Shown: positions 9,189 through 17,740 of the stretch, piece after piece
Position numbering within the stretch: the first letter of the stretch is position 1
Layout of the letters: each line of letters begins with the position of its first letter
Source: Sneathiella aquimaris
GTDB taxonomy: Bacteria; Pseudomonadota; Alphaproteobacteria; Sneathiellales; Sneathiellaceae
Assembly (NCBI RefSeq): GCF_026409565.1
Contig: NZ_CP112881.1
Location: 1,845,501 to 1,909,500, forward strand
Length of the DNA stretch: 64,000 nucleotides
Direction of reading: 5' to 3'
Position numbers and translations under genes: made by a program
Notes under the pieces: model-generated
Seen by the model: only the letters and a program-made list of their open reading frames with translations
The model's database searches: none
What the model was told of the DNA's origin: nothing

Positions 9189-9206
9189 TATATTGGATCC
9201 AATATA
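9189..9206. promoter_or_regulatory. Perfect 18-bp palindromic operator, probably for the GntR/FCD regulator
   Basis: TATATTGGATCCAATATA is an exact palindrome centred between 9197 and 9198. FCD-type GntR regulators bind short palindromes with TTG...CAA half-sites, and this one lies 83 bases upstream of the binding-protein start and about 100 bases upstream of the divergent regulator. A single site could control both directions. A shorter 10-bp palindrome, CCGATATCGG, lies at 9135-9144 in the leader of the transporter gene and could be a second site or an RNA hairpin. Confidence 0.7.
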
Positions 9207-9307
9207 AAATATAAATTTTACAAAATCGTCATTTTGTTCTGTCAGATTTGACAGGTTTCACTTAGTTGACTATTGAAAAGGTCAGGAAAAACAAGGAGTT
9301 TCAGGTT

Positions 9308-9988
9308 TTGTACGCAGGTATGAAAGATCGGGCGATTGATCTTGGTAAAATAGCATCTTCTTCAGATATTATCTTTGATGCCCTAAGAGATGAGATCATT
9401 AACGGGAATTTGAAAGCAGGCGAGTCGATCCGGCAGGAGTATATTGCCAAGATTTTCAACGTGAGCCGAATCCCTGTTCGGGAAGCCCTGAAGCGGCTTG
9501 AAGCGCAAGGGTTGGTGAAAAACGAACGCTATAAGGGCGCAATCGTTTCTTCTCTCAGTGATGACGAAATAGCGGAGATTTTCGAGATTCGCCGAAATCT
9601 GGAACCATTGGTTCTTAAATATTCGATCGAGAATATGACCCAGGAGACTTTGGAACTTGCCCGGAAGTATTGCGACGCATTTGGGGCTGAAGAAGATTCG
9701 TCCAAATGGGGAGACCTGAACCGCCAGTTTCATGAAACCCTGTATCGTGACTGCCAGCGACCCTATCATTTAAAAATTATTGGAGAAGCAATTGACCGCA
9801 TCGATAGTTACATTCGGGCCCAATTGGTCCTGACCAAAGGGATGGGAACGGCGATCAAAGAACATACCGAAATTCTGAACGCCTGCGAAAAAGGGGATGC
9901 TGACCGCGCCGCAGCCTTAACCCACAAACATATTGCAGACTCCTACAGCTCGTTAATGGGTTATCTGCGGAAAAAAAGTAAAGACTGA
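9308..9988 (+). CDS. GntR-family transcriptional regulator, FCD (FadR) subfamily
   Basis: A regulator with an N-terminal winged helix (IFDALRDEIINGNLKAGESI, then VSRIPVREALKRLEAQGLV) and a C-terminal FCD ligand domain (EIFEIRRNLEP, FHETLYRDC, EHTEILNACEKGD). It faces the hydroxyproline operon and most likely represses it until a pathway metabolite binds. Start choice: a TTG at 9308 has a good AAGGAG nine bases upstream; the frame is open further upstream to a TTG at 9266, and an ATG at 9320 is another option but is 21 bases from that site. The exact start is therefore uncertain by a few residues. Confidence 0.88.
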   Translation: MYAGMKDRAIDLGKIASSSDIIFDALRDEIINGNLKAGESIRQEYIAKIFNVSRIPVREALKRLEAQGLVKNERYKGAIVSSLSDDEIAEIFEIRRNLEPLVLKYSIENMTQETLELARKYCDAFGAEEDSSKWGDLNRQFHETLYRDCQRPYHLKIIGEAIDRIDSYIRAQLVLTKGMGTAIKEHTEILNACEKGDADRAAALTHKHIADSYSSLMGYLRKKSKD

Positions 9989-10074
9989 TAAACCCGCTTC
10001 CGTCGTTTTTTCGTGGATCATTGCCGGCTCTTTTCCACGGAGGCGGATTGACGCCTCATTTACGGCCTGTAACA

Positions 10075-10107
10075 CAAAAAAAGGCTCCAGCATTACCGGA
10101 GCCTTTT
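10075..10107. terminator. Bidirectional rho-independent terminator
   Basis: GGCTCC and GGAGCC form a short stem around AGCATTACC-like loop bases, flanked by an A-run on the left and TTTTC on the right. It separates the convergent GntR and chemoreceptor genes. A second small hairpin (GAGGCG...CGCCTC, about 10040-10057) precedes it. Confidence 0.75.
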
Positions 10108-10140
10108 CTCGCCAGGTTGTAATTCTAGACAGGCTATTGC

Positions 10141-11796
10141 TTAACCGGTTCTGACATTCTGAACAAACTCAGATACCTGATATCTCAGATGCTCAGCCTG
10201 TTGAGAAAGCTCTCTTGAGGCGGACAGTACATCTTGTGACGACTGATCGGATTGGGTCGCTGCCGTCGTGACGTTATTGATCGAAGAAGAAACCTCTTGA
10301 GTACCCATGGCTGCTTTTTGGACACTTGAAGAAATTTCCTGTGTCGCTGCCCCTTGTTCTTCCACCGCAGATGCAATCGCAGACGCAATACCATCAACTT
10401 TAGTAATCGTCTGTGTAATGCCCTGAATGGCGGCAACGGCCTCGGCTGTTGATCCCTGTACTTTAGAAATTTGATCAGAGATTTGCTCAGTTGCTTTTGC
10501 GGTTTGGGAGGCGAGGTTTTTAACCTCAGACGCTACAACCGCAAAGCCTTTACCCGCATCACCCGCACGGGCCGCTTCAATTGTCGCGTTCAAGGCGAGA
10601 AGGTTTGTCTGTTCGGCAATATCCTGAATAAGGGAAATGACTTCACCAATACTTTGCGCCCCTTCGTCCAGTCCCTGAATAAGAACATTGGCCTTGTTCG
10701 CTTCTTCAACGGCCTGATTAGTAACATTTGAAGACTGTGAAACCTGTTGGCTGATTTCACGGATTGAAGCGGACAATTCCTCAGCGGCAGAAGCAACAGA
10801 TTGCACGTTATTGGTAGCACTGGTCGAGGCTTCCGATACGGCGTTGGCCTGTGCTGTGGTTTCTCGTGAATTGTCCGTCATGCTTTGGGCTGTTGATTGC
10901 ATTTCAGTGGCTGCAGACGCCACGCCATCAACCACGCCGCCGACTGACTGCTCAAACGTACCGACCAGAGAAAGAAGGGCGTCACGTTTTTCCTGCTCTG
11001 CCTGTTCCTTGTCCCGTTCCTGTTGGAGGGCCCGCTCTTCACGCCGTTTCTCGGCATTGATGCGTTCCTGTTCAGCCAGTTTATTGGCCTCAATCTGTTC
11101 TGCTTCAAGCTGGCGCTTCTGAATGGCAGATTGTTTGAAAACCTGAATGGCATTGGCCATGTGGCCGATTTCATCCTGACGATCAAGTTCACCGATTTCA
11201 ATATCCAGATTACCGGAAACCAGCTCTTTCATTTCCACGGTCATTTTAGCCAAAGGAACAGTCAGTTTTCTGAACGAAACAATGACGACTGTTGATAGGG
11301 CACCGAGAATAATCAAAGTTGCGACCACGGCAGAAACAGCAAAGCTAATAAGTTGACTGTTAATCCATTCGTTTGACAAATGCAAAACGAGGGATCCGAT
11401 TTTTTCTTCCTGACCGTCGTCCGATTGAATAATATCGCGCCGGCTGCTGGTTACATCCGCATTTTCAGGAAGTTCTCCGTATGAAAACAGCCTTTCCCCT
11501 TTAGGATCCAGAACTTCAACAAACTGAAAATCTTCGTCCTGTGCTAAATCTTCCAGCAGGCTTTGCGCGGCTTCATTATTCAAATCCCACATTGGCCCAA
11601 CAATCGCTGCTGCCTGAAGGGTGGTGATGATATCAGCGCGATACTGTATCTGAGACTTTTGATTGGTCTGAAATACGTATACACCCAGAGTTGCCGCAAC
11701 GATCAGGACAAACAGCGTAAGGCCAATCACTGCAGACAGAATTTTTGCCTGCAGCGAGAGTTGACCGCTGGATTTTTCTTCAATGACATCAGTCAT
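10141..11796 (-). CDS. Methyl-accepting chemotaxis protein
   Basis: A 551-residue chemoreceptor. There is a transmembrane helix near residues 19-40, a periplasmic sensor region of about 110 residues, a second transmembrane helix near 150-173, a HAMP domain, a charged coiled coil rich in Gln/Glu/Arg, and a methyl-accepting signalling domain with the conserved hairpin tip ([20 protein letters not shown]). It would send ligand information to CheA/CheW. It is the second gene of a two-gene unit behind a solitary binding protein with a 44-base gap, which suggests that the binding protein presents the ligand to the receptor. Confidence 0.93.
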   Translation of the reverse strand: MTDVIEEKSSGQLSLQAKILSAVIGLTLFVLIVAATLGVYVFQTNQKSQIQYRADIITTLQAAAIVGPMWDLNNEAAQSLLEDLAQDEDFQFVEVLDPKGERLFSYGELPENADVTSSRRDIIQSDDGQEEKIGSLVLHLSNEWINSQLISFAVSAVVATLIILGALSTVVIVSFRKLTVPLAKMTVEMKELVSGNLDIEIGELDRQDEIGHMANAIQVFKQSAIQKRQLEAEQIEANKLAEQERINAEKRREERALQQERDKEQAEQEKRDALLSLVGTFEQSVGGVVDGVASAATEMQSTAQSMTDNSRETTAQANAVSEASTSATNNVQSVASAAEELSASIREISQQVSQSSNVTNQAVEEANKANVLIQGLDEGAQSIGEVISLIQDIAEQTNLLALNATIEAARAGDAGKGFAVVASEVKNLASQTAKATEQISDQISKVQGSTAEAVAAIQGITQTITKVDGIASAIASAVEEQGAATQEISSSVQKAAMGTQEVSSSINNVTTAATQSDQSSQDVLSASRELSQQAEHLRYQVSEFVQNVRTG

Positions 11797-11840
11797 GTCT
11801 GTTTCCGTTCTTTCTTAAAATCCACGAAGGCTAATACTGA

Positions 11841-12584
11841 TTAGCCTTTGACATACTTGGCGATGATTTGATCATATTCGCCGCTTGCTTTGATCTCTTT
11901 CAAACCAGCGTTGAAGTCATCTCTGATCTTCGCGTCTTTAAACGCGACTGAATACGCAGTTGGCTTAAAAATGGTGTGGTAGGTGACGTCTTTAAGTTTA
12001 ACCTGATCCGCAATTTTCTTGTTGTAGAACTGAAAAATCCGAATATCACCAACAACAACGTCTGTACGGCCGGTCATCAGAAGTTTGTTCTGGGTCGCCT
12101 GATCAGCTACTTCACGATAGTTTTTGTTGCCGGACGCCATTTTAGCGAAATCGTCGCCGAGATAGATTGACGCGTTTGCAAAGGCCACAACCTTGTGGGC
12201 ATTCAAATCGCCAATAGAGCCCAGGTTCAGACCACTGTCTTTCAAGGTTGTTGCCACATTCTGGTAGGAGATATGGCTGTCAGAATATTCACCTTTTACG
12301 CCAGAATCTGGGGTCAACGTGTTCGCTGCATCAATCTTTCCATCTTGAAAATCTTTACCAACCCGACCAAAAGGCACAAACCGTACAACAATGGTATGCC
12401 CTTTTTTCGCGAGTGCAGCCCGCACAATATCCACTTCAATACCAGAATTCGATTCCTTAATTCCATATGGAGGAAGGACACCCTGACCGACTTTAATTTC
12501 AGCAGCTTGAGCGGCACCAAATGCACCAGACAGAAGCGCTGTGCCAAGAAGGGAGAAACTCAATTTTTTTAAGGAAAATGTCAT
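11841..12584 (-). CDS. Solitary periplasmic solute-binding protein (SBP_bac_3) paired with a chemoreceptor
   Basis: A 247-residue exported protein: Sec signal MTFSLKKLSFSLLGTALLSG ending AAQAA, then an amino-acid-binding-protein-like fold (IKVGQGVLPPYGIKESNSGIEVDIVRAALAKKG). No permease or ATPase accompanies it. It lies directly before the chemoreceptor on the same strand, so a sensory role is more likely than transport, though it could serve a transporter elsewhere. The ligand cannot be read from the sequence. Confidence 0.85.
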   Translation of the reverse strand: MTFSLKKLSFSLLGTALLSGAFGAAQAAEIKVGQGVLPPYGIKESNSGIEVDIVRAALAKKGHTIVVRFVPFGRVGKDFQDGKIDAANTLTPDSGVKGEYSDSHISYQNVATTLKDSGLNLGSIGDLNAHKVVAFANASIYLGDDFAKMASGNKNYREVADQATQNKLLMTGRTDVVVGDIRIFQFYNKKIADQVKLKDVTYHTIFKPTAYSVAFKDAKIRDDFNAGLKEIKASGEYDQIIAKYVKG

Positions 12585-12957
12585 CGGAGTAATTCTTTCG
12601 TTTTAGATCCATAAACTATTCAGCCAGCATATTAGGTAAATACTTAATAATTTTTAAATATCTCAAGATTGTTTGTGCCGGCTATTGGCGATCGTGATTT
12701 GAACGGCTTGATTTCAGGTCAACACCCATTGGCAGATCAATAAGGTTCGCGAAGTTTATATTAAGGTATTAACCATGGAACATTTCGGCGGTGGAACCTG
12801 CGCGGTGCCCGCTTGATTATCGCTTGTGGGATGAATGGTGTTTGAAATAAGAACAAGAAGATCCGTGTCTTTCAGCTTTTCGTTTCTCTACACTTTTTGT
12901 TTGAAATACCCGTTTTATAGATCATAGTGCAGCGCGTATGTTGCTTGGAGGATGACA
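12585..12957. other. Intergenic region, promoters only
   Basis: About 370 bases between the divergent binding-protein and VOC genes. It contains AT-rich stretches (12630-12665) suitable for a promoter of the minus-strand unit and a TTAA-N4-TTAAC element near 12760-12775 that does not have CtrA spacing. No convincing coding frame or RNA gene was seen. Confidence 0.4.
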
Positions 12958-13386
12958 ATGACTGAACAAACCCTGCGACCGTTTCATTTGGCCTTTCCTG
13001 TCGATGATCTGGAAAAAGCTCGCGCATTTTATACTACTGTCATGGGCTGTAGTGAGGGGCGAAGTTCCGACGACTGGATTGATTTTAATTTCTTCGGTCA
13101 CCAGATTGTTGCTCATCTTGCACCAGAAGAGGCTGGCAATGTTGCTGTGAACGCTGTTGATGGCCATGGTGTTCCTGTTCGCCATTTTGGGATTGTTATG
13201 ACGATGGAGGATTGGCGTTCCATGGCTGACCGTTTGATCGAGAGAGGGACAGATTTTGTGATAGAGCCTTACACGCGCTTTAAAGGGGAGCCGGGTGAGC
13301 AGGCGACCATGTTTTTTTATGATCCCGCCGGGAATGCGCTTGAGTTGAAAGCCTTTAAAAATATGGAACAACTATTTGCAAAATAA
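12958..13386 (+). CDS. VOC-family (glyoxalase/dioxygenase-like) protein
   Basis: A 142-residue single protein with paired beta-alpha-beta-beta-beta modules: [23 protein letters not shown] opens the first, [18 protein letters not shown] the second, and [17 protein letters not shown] closes it. These carry the His and Glu positions used for metal binding in the VOC superfamily. The start is set at the second ATG because GGAGG lies six bases before it; the first ATG is too close to that site. It resembles uncharacterised VOC proteins annotated as glyoxalases or extradiol dioxygenases. No operon partner is close. Confidence 0.8.
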   Translation: MTEQTLRPFHLAFPVDDLEKARAFYTTVMGCSEGRSSDDWIDFNFFGHQIVAHLAPEEAGNVAVNAVDGHGVPVRHFGIVMTMEDWRSMADRLIERGTDFVIEPYTRFKGEPGEQATMFFYDPAGNALELKAFKNMEQLFAK

Positions 13387-13576
13387 GAAGCCCGACTGTG
13401 CTTGGGCTTGGTTGTTCAGATAACATGTACATCCAGAGACAAGAAACGCTCTTCTCTTCTTTCTTTTCTTTGGGGCGAAGGAGAGTTGTCAAAATCCAAA
13501 ATGCCAATAAAGTGTCTTATCGGCTTTCATGCCACCTAATTCGTGACCAATTCGGCACTCTTTAAGAGATTTGTAA

Positions 13577-14449
13577 ATGATCCAGAATGAAACCCGATAT
13601 GGTGTGTGGCTGATGGTATTGACCACTTTTATCTTTGCAACACAGGACGGATTGTCCCGCTATCTGGCGGAAGCCACCAATACCACGACGATTGTTATGA
13701 TCCGATATTGGTTCTTTGCTTTTTTTGTGATTGCCATTGCCCGCCGGCAAAAAGGGTCTATTCGAGCTGCCGCTGCGACTCGCCAGCCCATACTTCAAGC
13801 CTTCCGAGGGGCTCTTCTTGCTTGTGAAATTATTGTTATGGTATTGGCCTTTGTCTATTTGGGCTTGGTTGAAAGTCATGCCGTATTTGCGGTTTACCCA
13901 TTGTTAATCGGCGCGTTGTCCGGCCCGGTTCTGGGAGAACATGTCGGGTGGCGCCGATGGACTGCGATTGCTGTCGGATTTGTCGGCGTGTTGATCGTGT
14001 TGCAACCGGACAGCGGTGTATTTTCGCCCTATGCGGCGATCCCATTTGTCGCCGCGCTGATGTTTGCCGTATATGGATTGTTGAACCGGTATGTTGCCCG
14101 TCAGGATGACGCTGCAACCAGTTTCTTCTGGACTGGTACAGTCGGCGCGGTGGTTACAACCGGGATCGGAGTTTTCTTTTGGGAACCTTTGGTCGGATGG
14201 GACTGGGGTTTAATGGCAATTCTTTGCGTGACAGGGGCCGCAGGGCATTTTTGTATGATTAAGGCGTATGAAGTCGCTGAAGCCTCCGCCATTCAGCCAT
14301 TTGCCTATTTACAATTGGTCTTTGCAACGGCAATCGGGCTTTTCGTATTTGGTGAAACTATCAGACTAAACGTCGCTGTTGGAACCCTTTTAATTGTCGC
14401 AGCGGGGCTGTTTACTCTTTGGCGCGAAAAGGTGAAAAAAGCGGCATGA
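13577..14449 (+). CDS. EamA/DMT-family membrane transporter
   Basis: A 290-residue inner-membrane protein with about ten hydrophobic segments arranged as two EamA repeats (each around 140 residues). The first begins YGVWLMVLTTFIFATQDGLSRYL. The family exports metabolites, often amino acids or nucleotides; the substrate is unknown. Its stop codon overlaps the start of the next gene (ATGA), so it is coupled to a small unknown protein and an HTTM-like membrane protein. Confidence 0.87.
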   Translation: MIQNETRYGVWLMVLTTFIFATQDGLSRYLAEATNTTTIVMIRYWFFAFFVIAIARRQKGSIRAAAATRQPILQAFRGALLACEIIVMVLAFVYLGLVESHAVFAVYPLLIGALSGPVLGEHVGWRRWTAIAVGFVGVLIVLQPDSGVFSPYAAIPFVAALMFAVYGLLNRYVARQDDAATSFFWTGTVGAVVTTGIGVFFWEPLVGWDWGLMAILCVTGAAGHFCMIKAYEVAEASAIQPFAYLQLVFATAIGLFVFGETIRLNVAVGTLLIVAAGLFTLWREKVKKAA

Positions 14450-14922
14450 TAAAGGACATAGTCTATTCCCTTAGGCTTTTGTTGCCGGCTGTCATTCCTT
14501 CCTGGCGTTTTTTTGATATTATTGCCCCATCTCCTCGCATTGAATACCGTCTTTTGGCTGACGCCAAGTTGCAAGAGGCGGCGCAGGCAGAAAACGATCC
14601 CGACTGGAGGGAATTTCGGCCGCGACCCGATAATGTTTCAGTTGGACGAATGATGCGCCGAATGGTGTGGAACCCCAGCTGGAACCAGAGCTTGTTTCTT
14701 GTCAGTTGCGCTGAGCGTCTGGCTGCCTACGGGTCTTCTCACGCGGAAACAGAAATTCAAACGAATATCGGTGTGGCGCTGAAAGAAGAGGGGGCTAATC
14801 CTGAGGGATATCCGTTCTTTCAATTTCGCCTGATTTTTATCAGTCGGGCAGAGGAAAGGATCACCAAAGAAGTCGAGTTTCTTTCTCCTGTCTATTCCTG
14901 TTTCAAGGCGTATTCAGTATGA
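14446..14922 (+). CDS. Conserved-looking hypothetical protein, partner of HTTM-like protein
   Basis: A 158-residue protein that I do not recognise by name. It has a hydrophobic N-terminal stretch (YSLRLLLPAVIPSWRFFDII) that could be a membrane-associated helix, then a soluble region rich in Arg and Trp (VGRMMRRMVWNPSWNQSL) and a beta-rich end (PFFQFRLIFISR). The start ATG overlaps the DMT stop, and its own stop overlaps the start of the HTTM-like gene, so all three are translationally coupled. It probably works with that membrane protein. Confidence 0.7.
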   Translation: MIKDIVYSLRLLLPAVIPSWRFFDIIAPSPRIEYRLLADAKLQEAAQAENDPDWREFRPRPDNVSVGRMMRRMVWNPSWNQSLFLVSCAERLAAYGSSHAETEIQTNIGVALKEEGANPEGYPFFQFRLIFISRAEERITKEVEFLSPVYSCFKAYSV

Positions 14923-15620
14923 CGCTGGATTTAGCGGTACGGACGACTGAAATATTACTTGGTTTGGCATTTTTGCAGCAAAGCGTGGAATATTTGTCGT
15001 CTAACCGTCGACTGCGCCTGTTGTTTCTTGCGCGGATTGGGGGGTGTCTTCTGTTGATTTTAGGGGTCCAAACAGGGTGGATCCTTGTTGGTCTTGCTGT
15101 TCTTTCGCTGGGGATGCTGTACCGCTTTGACGGTCCCTATAATGGGGGCAGTGATCGTATGAGCCTGTTGGTTCTGGCCTGTTTGCTTCTCGTTCATTTT
15201 TTGCCGGAAAGTCATTGGCAGGAGCTGGCTTTTGGCTATCTTGCTGTCCAACTGGTTTTGTCATATGTCATTTCAGGCTGGGTAAAAATTGTCAATCCTG
15301 CGTGGCGAAATGGGCGGGCGCTTCAGGATGTTTTTCTCTATTCAGCCTATCCGGTCAGCGAGTCCCTCCGCGCGCTCGCCGCAAGGCCCACGTTGTTATT
15401 TTTGGCGTCCTGGATGGTGATATTGTTTGAACTGATTTTTCCGCTCAGTCTTCTTACACAGCCCAGTCTGATCGCGGGCTTGCTGATCGCCGCGCTGTTT
15501 CATTTTTCAAATGCCTGTTTTTTTGGGTTGAACCGATTTTTCTGGATCTGGTTAGCTGCCTATCCATCGATTATCTGGTTGCAGGGCCGCTTATTCGGAG
15601 GCAGTGCCCTGTTGGGGTGA
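14919..15620 (+). CDS. HTTM-like multi-pass membrane protein
   Basis: A 233-residue protein with six or seven hydrophobic helices. The segments RFDGPYNGGSDRMSLLVL and SGWVKIVNPAWRNGRALQDV resemble the horizontally transferred transmembrane (HTTM) domain, which is related to the membrane part of vitamin K-dependent gamma-glutamyl carboxylases; the second half has the matching WMVILFELIFPL and FHFSNACFFGLNRFFWIWL motifs. No extra C-terminal domain is present. Function is unknown. It is the third gene of a tightly overlapped trio. Confidence 0.7.
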   Translation: MTLDLAVRTTEILLGLAFLQQSVEYLSSNRRLRLLFLARIGGCLLLILGVQTGWILVGLAVLSLGMLYRFDGPYNGGSDRMSLLVLACLLLVHFLPESHWQELAFGYLAVQLVLSYVISGWVKIVNPAWRNGRALQDVFLYSAYPVSESLRALAARPTLLFLASWMVILFELIFPLSLLTQPSLIAGLLIAALFHFSNACFFGLNRFFWIWLAAYPSIIWLQGRLFGGSALLG

Positions 15621-15631
15621 CGCGACAGCCG

Positions 15632-16420
15632 TTAAGAACTTTCGCTGTCAATCAAGACAACATCCACACCACAGAAATGAAAGCGGTCTTCTGCGGTTTC
15701 CAACTGCTCTTGCCTGGCCCGTTGAAGAACGGACTTTCGGCTATGGGTGATCAGATGAATTTCCGAAAAATATTCCTTTGCATCGGGGGGACAGTTCTCA
15801 AACTCTAACGTGCCGTGGTCGAGTGCAATAGAAGCGGGCTTGTCAGGTGCCTGTTTTTTGGTGGTGATCAGGAAACGCCGCCATTGATCAGCTTTCTTGA
15901 TGGGATCATGGCATCTGAAAGAAAATTTTACGATGTCTTCCACCACGGCCTGATACACATGCTTTTGCCAGTTCGGCCCGGCCCATTCATAACCGTCCAT
16001 CCGTCTGCGACCTTCTTTGTGATGATCCAGCTCTACCATTGTCAGGCCTGTTTTTCGTGGGTCCAGCTGGATGAGGTCTGCTTTTTCGCCCTGTCGTTCA
16101 GCAATAATATCAATGAATTGCAGATTTAATAACTGTTTCCGAAGGGCTGTGTCTTCACAGTCAAAAATAGCCATATAACCGCCAAGGCCGTTGTTTTTTT
16201 TAAGAAATCTGGAAACCGCAGTATTTTTCTCAATGGGGGCGACCAGTTCAATGAAACTCGCCCCTATGACAAATAGGGAGTTTTCCAAACCATAGTCAGG
16301 CAACGTACTTCTATGGCAAGGCGAAAGACCTAATACCCGCGCCAGGATACCTTCGGAGAGCCGTATATTTTCGGTTGCCAGGCATACCTGTCTTAATCTT
16401 GTATAGGTTTTGTGTTCCAT
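15632..16420 (-). CDS. Two-module VOC (glyoxalase-like) protein
   Basis: A 262-residue protein with two related halves. The N-terminal module starts YTRLRQVCLATENIRLSEGILARVLGL and includes SFIELVAPIEKNTAVSRFL, a pattern seen in glyoxalase-like VOC domains that bind bulky substrates. The second module ends FSEIHLITHSRKSVLQRA. Catalytic role unknown. The gene is divergent from an HxlR-type regulator with a 123-base gap that holds an imperfect inverted repeat (CAG-TTTCA-type arms near 16452 and 16487), so it is the likely target of that regulator. Confidence 0.7.
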   Translation of the reverse strand: MEHKTYTRLRQVCLATENIRLSEGILARVLGLSPCHRSTLPDYGLENSLFVIGASFIELVAPIEKNTAVSRFLKKNNGLGGYMAIFDCEDTALRKQLLNLQFIDIIAERQGEKADLIQLDPRKTGLTMVELDHHKEGRRRMDGYEWAGPNWQKHVYQAVVEDIVKFSFRCHDPIKKADQWRRFLITTKKQAPDKPASIALDHGTLEFENCPPDAKEYFSEIHLITHSRKSVLQRARQEQLETAEDRFHFCGVDVVLIDSESS

Positions 16421-16543
16421 TCCGTTTTCCTTATGGAAATAAGGTGACCAGATTTCATAAAATATGCAATCGTTTTTAACGAATTTTGAAACTGGAACGG
16501 GGATGTAGTATCATTGTCCAAATAAGTTTTTTGGGAGCAATGT

Positions 16544-17008
16544 ATGCGTTGGGAAGAATTGAGTGAGCAAAACTGTTCAGTCGCACGGTCGTTGGCCGTC
16601 TTTGGTGATCGATGGACTCTTTTGATCCTAAGGAACTGTTTTCTTGGCGTGAAAAGATTTGATGATTTTCTGGAAGACCTTGATTTGTCGCGAACGATCC
16701 TGACCGATCGCCTGAATAAGCTGGTCGAACAGGGGGTTTTAAAGAAAGTCCCCTATCAGGAAAAACCTGTGCGGTATGACTACAAGCTTACTGAAAAAGG
16801 ATTGGATCTGCATTCCGTGATAATGGCAATTGTCGCCTGGGGAGATAGGCACTACGCCGTCGACGGGGAACCTCCCGTGATCCGGACCCATACCAAATGC
16901 GGGAAGGATTTTAATACTGTCACAGTCTGTACAGAATGCGGCGAGCCTGTAACCGCCCATGACGTCAAGGTGCGCAGCAACCCAAAAGCGGGTCTAAAGC
17001 GGGCTTGA
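16544..17008 (+). CDS. HxlR-family winged-helix transcriptional regulator
   Basis: A 154-residue regulator. The HxlR signature begins with a conserved Cys (EQNCSVARSLAVFGDRWTLLILRNCFLG) and continues LSRTILTDRLNKLVEQGVLKKVPYQ. Regulators of this type often sense electrophiles or redox state through the N-terminal Cys. The C-terminal extension has CGK and VCTECGEPV, a possible CxxC-type metal site. GGGAG lies six bases before the chosen ATG. Probable targets are the divergent VOC gene and possibly the following oxidoreductase genes. Confidence 0.87.
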   Translation: MRWEELSEQNCSVARSLAVFGDRWTLLILRNCFLGVKRFDDFLEDLDLSRTILTDRLNKLVEQGVLKKVPYQEKPVRYDYKLTEKGLDLHSVIMAIVAWGDRHYAVDGEPPVIRTHTKCGKDFNTVTVCTECGEPVTAHDVKVRSNPKAGLKRA

Positions 17009-17070
17009 TTGCACGATAACCGCGCCCTTGATTTTACATCACTTCTGATTTGGTTGAGGCCGGTCCTGCA

Positions 17071-17685
17071 TCAGGAGTTTTTTTGGCGAATGATTTCTCG
17101 CTCCACAGCGTCCATCCGGTCTTTTCCAAAAAACATTTCTTCCCCGACAAATATGGTCGGGCAACCAAATACCCCCATTTTCGCCGACTTTTGGGTATTG
17201 GCCATCAGTTGATCCTTTACGTCCTGATCCTGAATACGGTTCAGGATGTGATTTGCGTCAAAACCGTTTTCTGTCAGGGCGGCGGCAATGACTTCCGGAT
17301 CCCCCATGTTTCGATTGTTTTCCCACATATCGTTCAGTATTGCATCCAGATAAGGCATCAGGAAGCCTTCCTGTTCCGCGACAATGGCACCGCGCATCAA
17401 CGGGACCGTATTGATCGGAAAATGGTCGTTCATTCGGAATGTGTTAAGGTCATGATCGCGGATAAATCGCATCATTTCCAACCGATTATATTCAGGCTTA
17501 TTTTTTACATCCTTGTACGTGATAAAAGGCGCCTGATTGTTTGTCAGTTTGAAAAGGCCTCCCAAAAGAACTGGAAAATACTCGAAAGTTACATTCTGGC
17601 GTTCTTCAATACCCGGTATCAGTTTATGGCTCATATAGCAGTTCGGGCTGGCAACATCGATATGAAGTGAAACAGTAATAGTCAT
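17071..17685 (-). CDS. DsbA-like/2-hydroxychromene-2-carboxylate isomerase family protein
   Basis: A 204-residue thioredoxin-fold protein with a helical insert, of the GST-kappa/HCCA isomerase type: LHIDVASPNCYMSHKLIPGIEER at the active-site end, and GVFGCPTIFVGEEMFFGKDRM with the cis-proline loop near the C-terminus. In this family Ser, not the CxxC pair, binds glutathione. The substrate is not known. It follows the SDR gene on the same strand after a 55-base gap holding a pentanucleotide repeat. Confidence 0.82.
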   Translation of the reverse strand: MTITVSLHIDVASPNCYMSHKLIPGIEERQNVTFEYFPVLLGGLFKLTNNQAPFITYKDVKNKPEYNRLEMMRFIRDHDLNTFRMNDHFPINTVPLMRGAIVAEQEGFLMPYLDAILNDMWENNRNMGDPEVIAAALTENGFDANHILNRIQDQDVKDQLMANTQKSAKMGVFGCPTIFVGEEMFFGKDRMDAVEREIIRQKNS

Positions 17686-17705
17686 GGAAAGTTCCTCGTT
17701 TTTTT

Positions 17706-17725
17706 CTTTTCTTTTCTTTTCTTTT
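17706..17725. repeat. Pentanucleotide tandem repeat (CTTTT)4
   Basis: Four exact CTTTT units follow a T-run in the leader of the HCCA-isomerase-like gene. On the transcribed strand they read as AAAAG units just upstream of the GAGGAA ribosome-binding site. Slippage here would alter leader length by steps of five. Confidence 0.85.
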
Positions 17726-17740
17726 GAGTGTGATGGCGAT

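Noticed and set aside
12755-12775. TTAA-N4-TTAACC resembling a CtrA box
   Set aside because: The spacer is four bases instead of seven, and no cell-cycle or flagellar gene follows.
13388-13412. AAGCCC...GGGCTT repeat after the VOC gene
   Set aside because: Short stem and no T-run; not convincing as a terminator.
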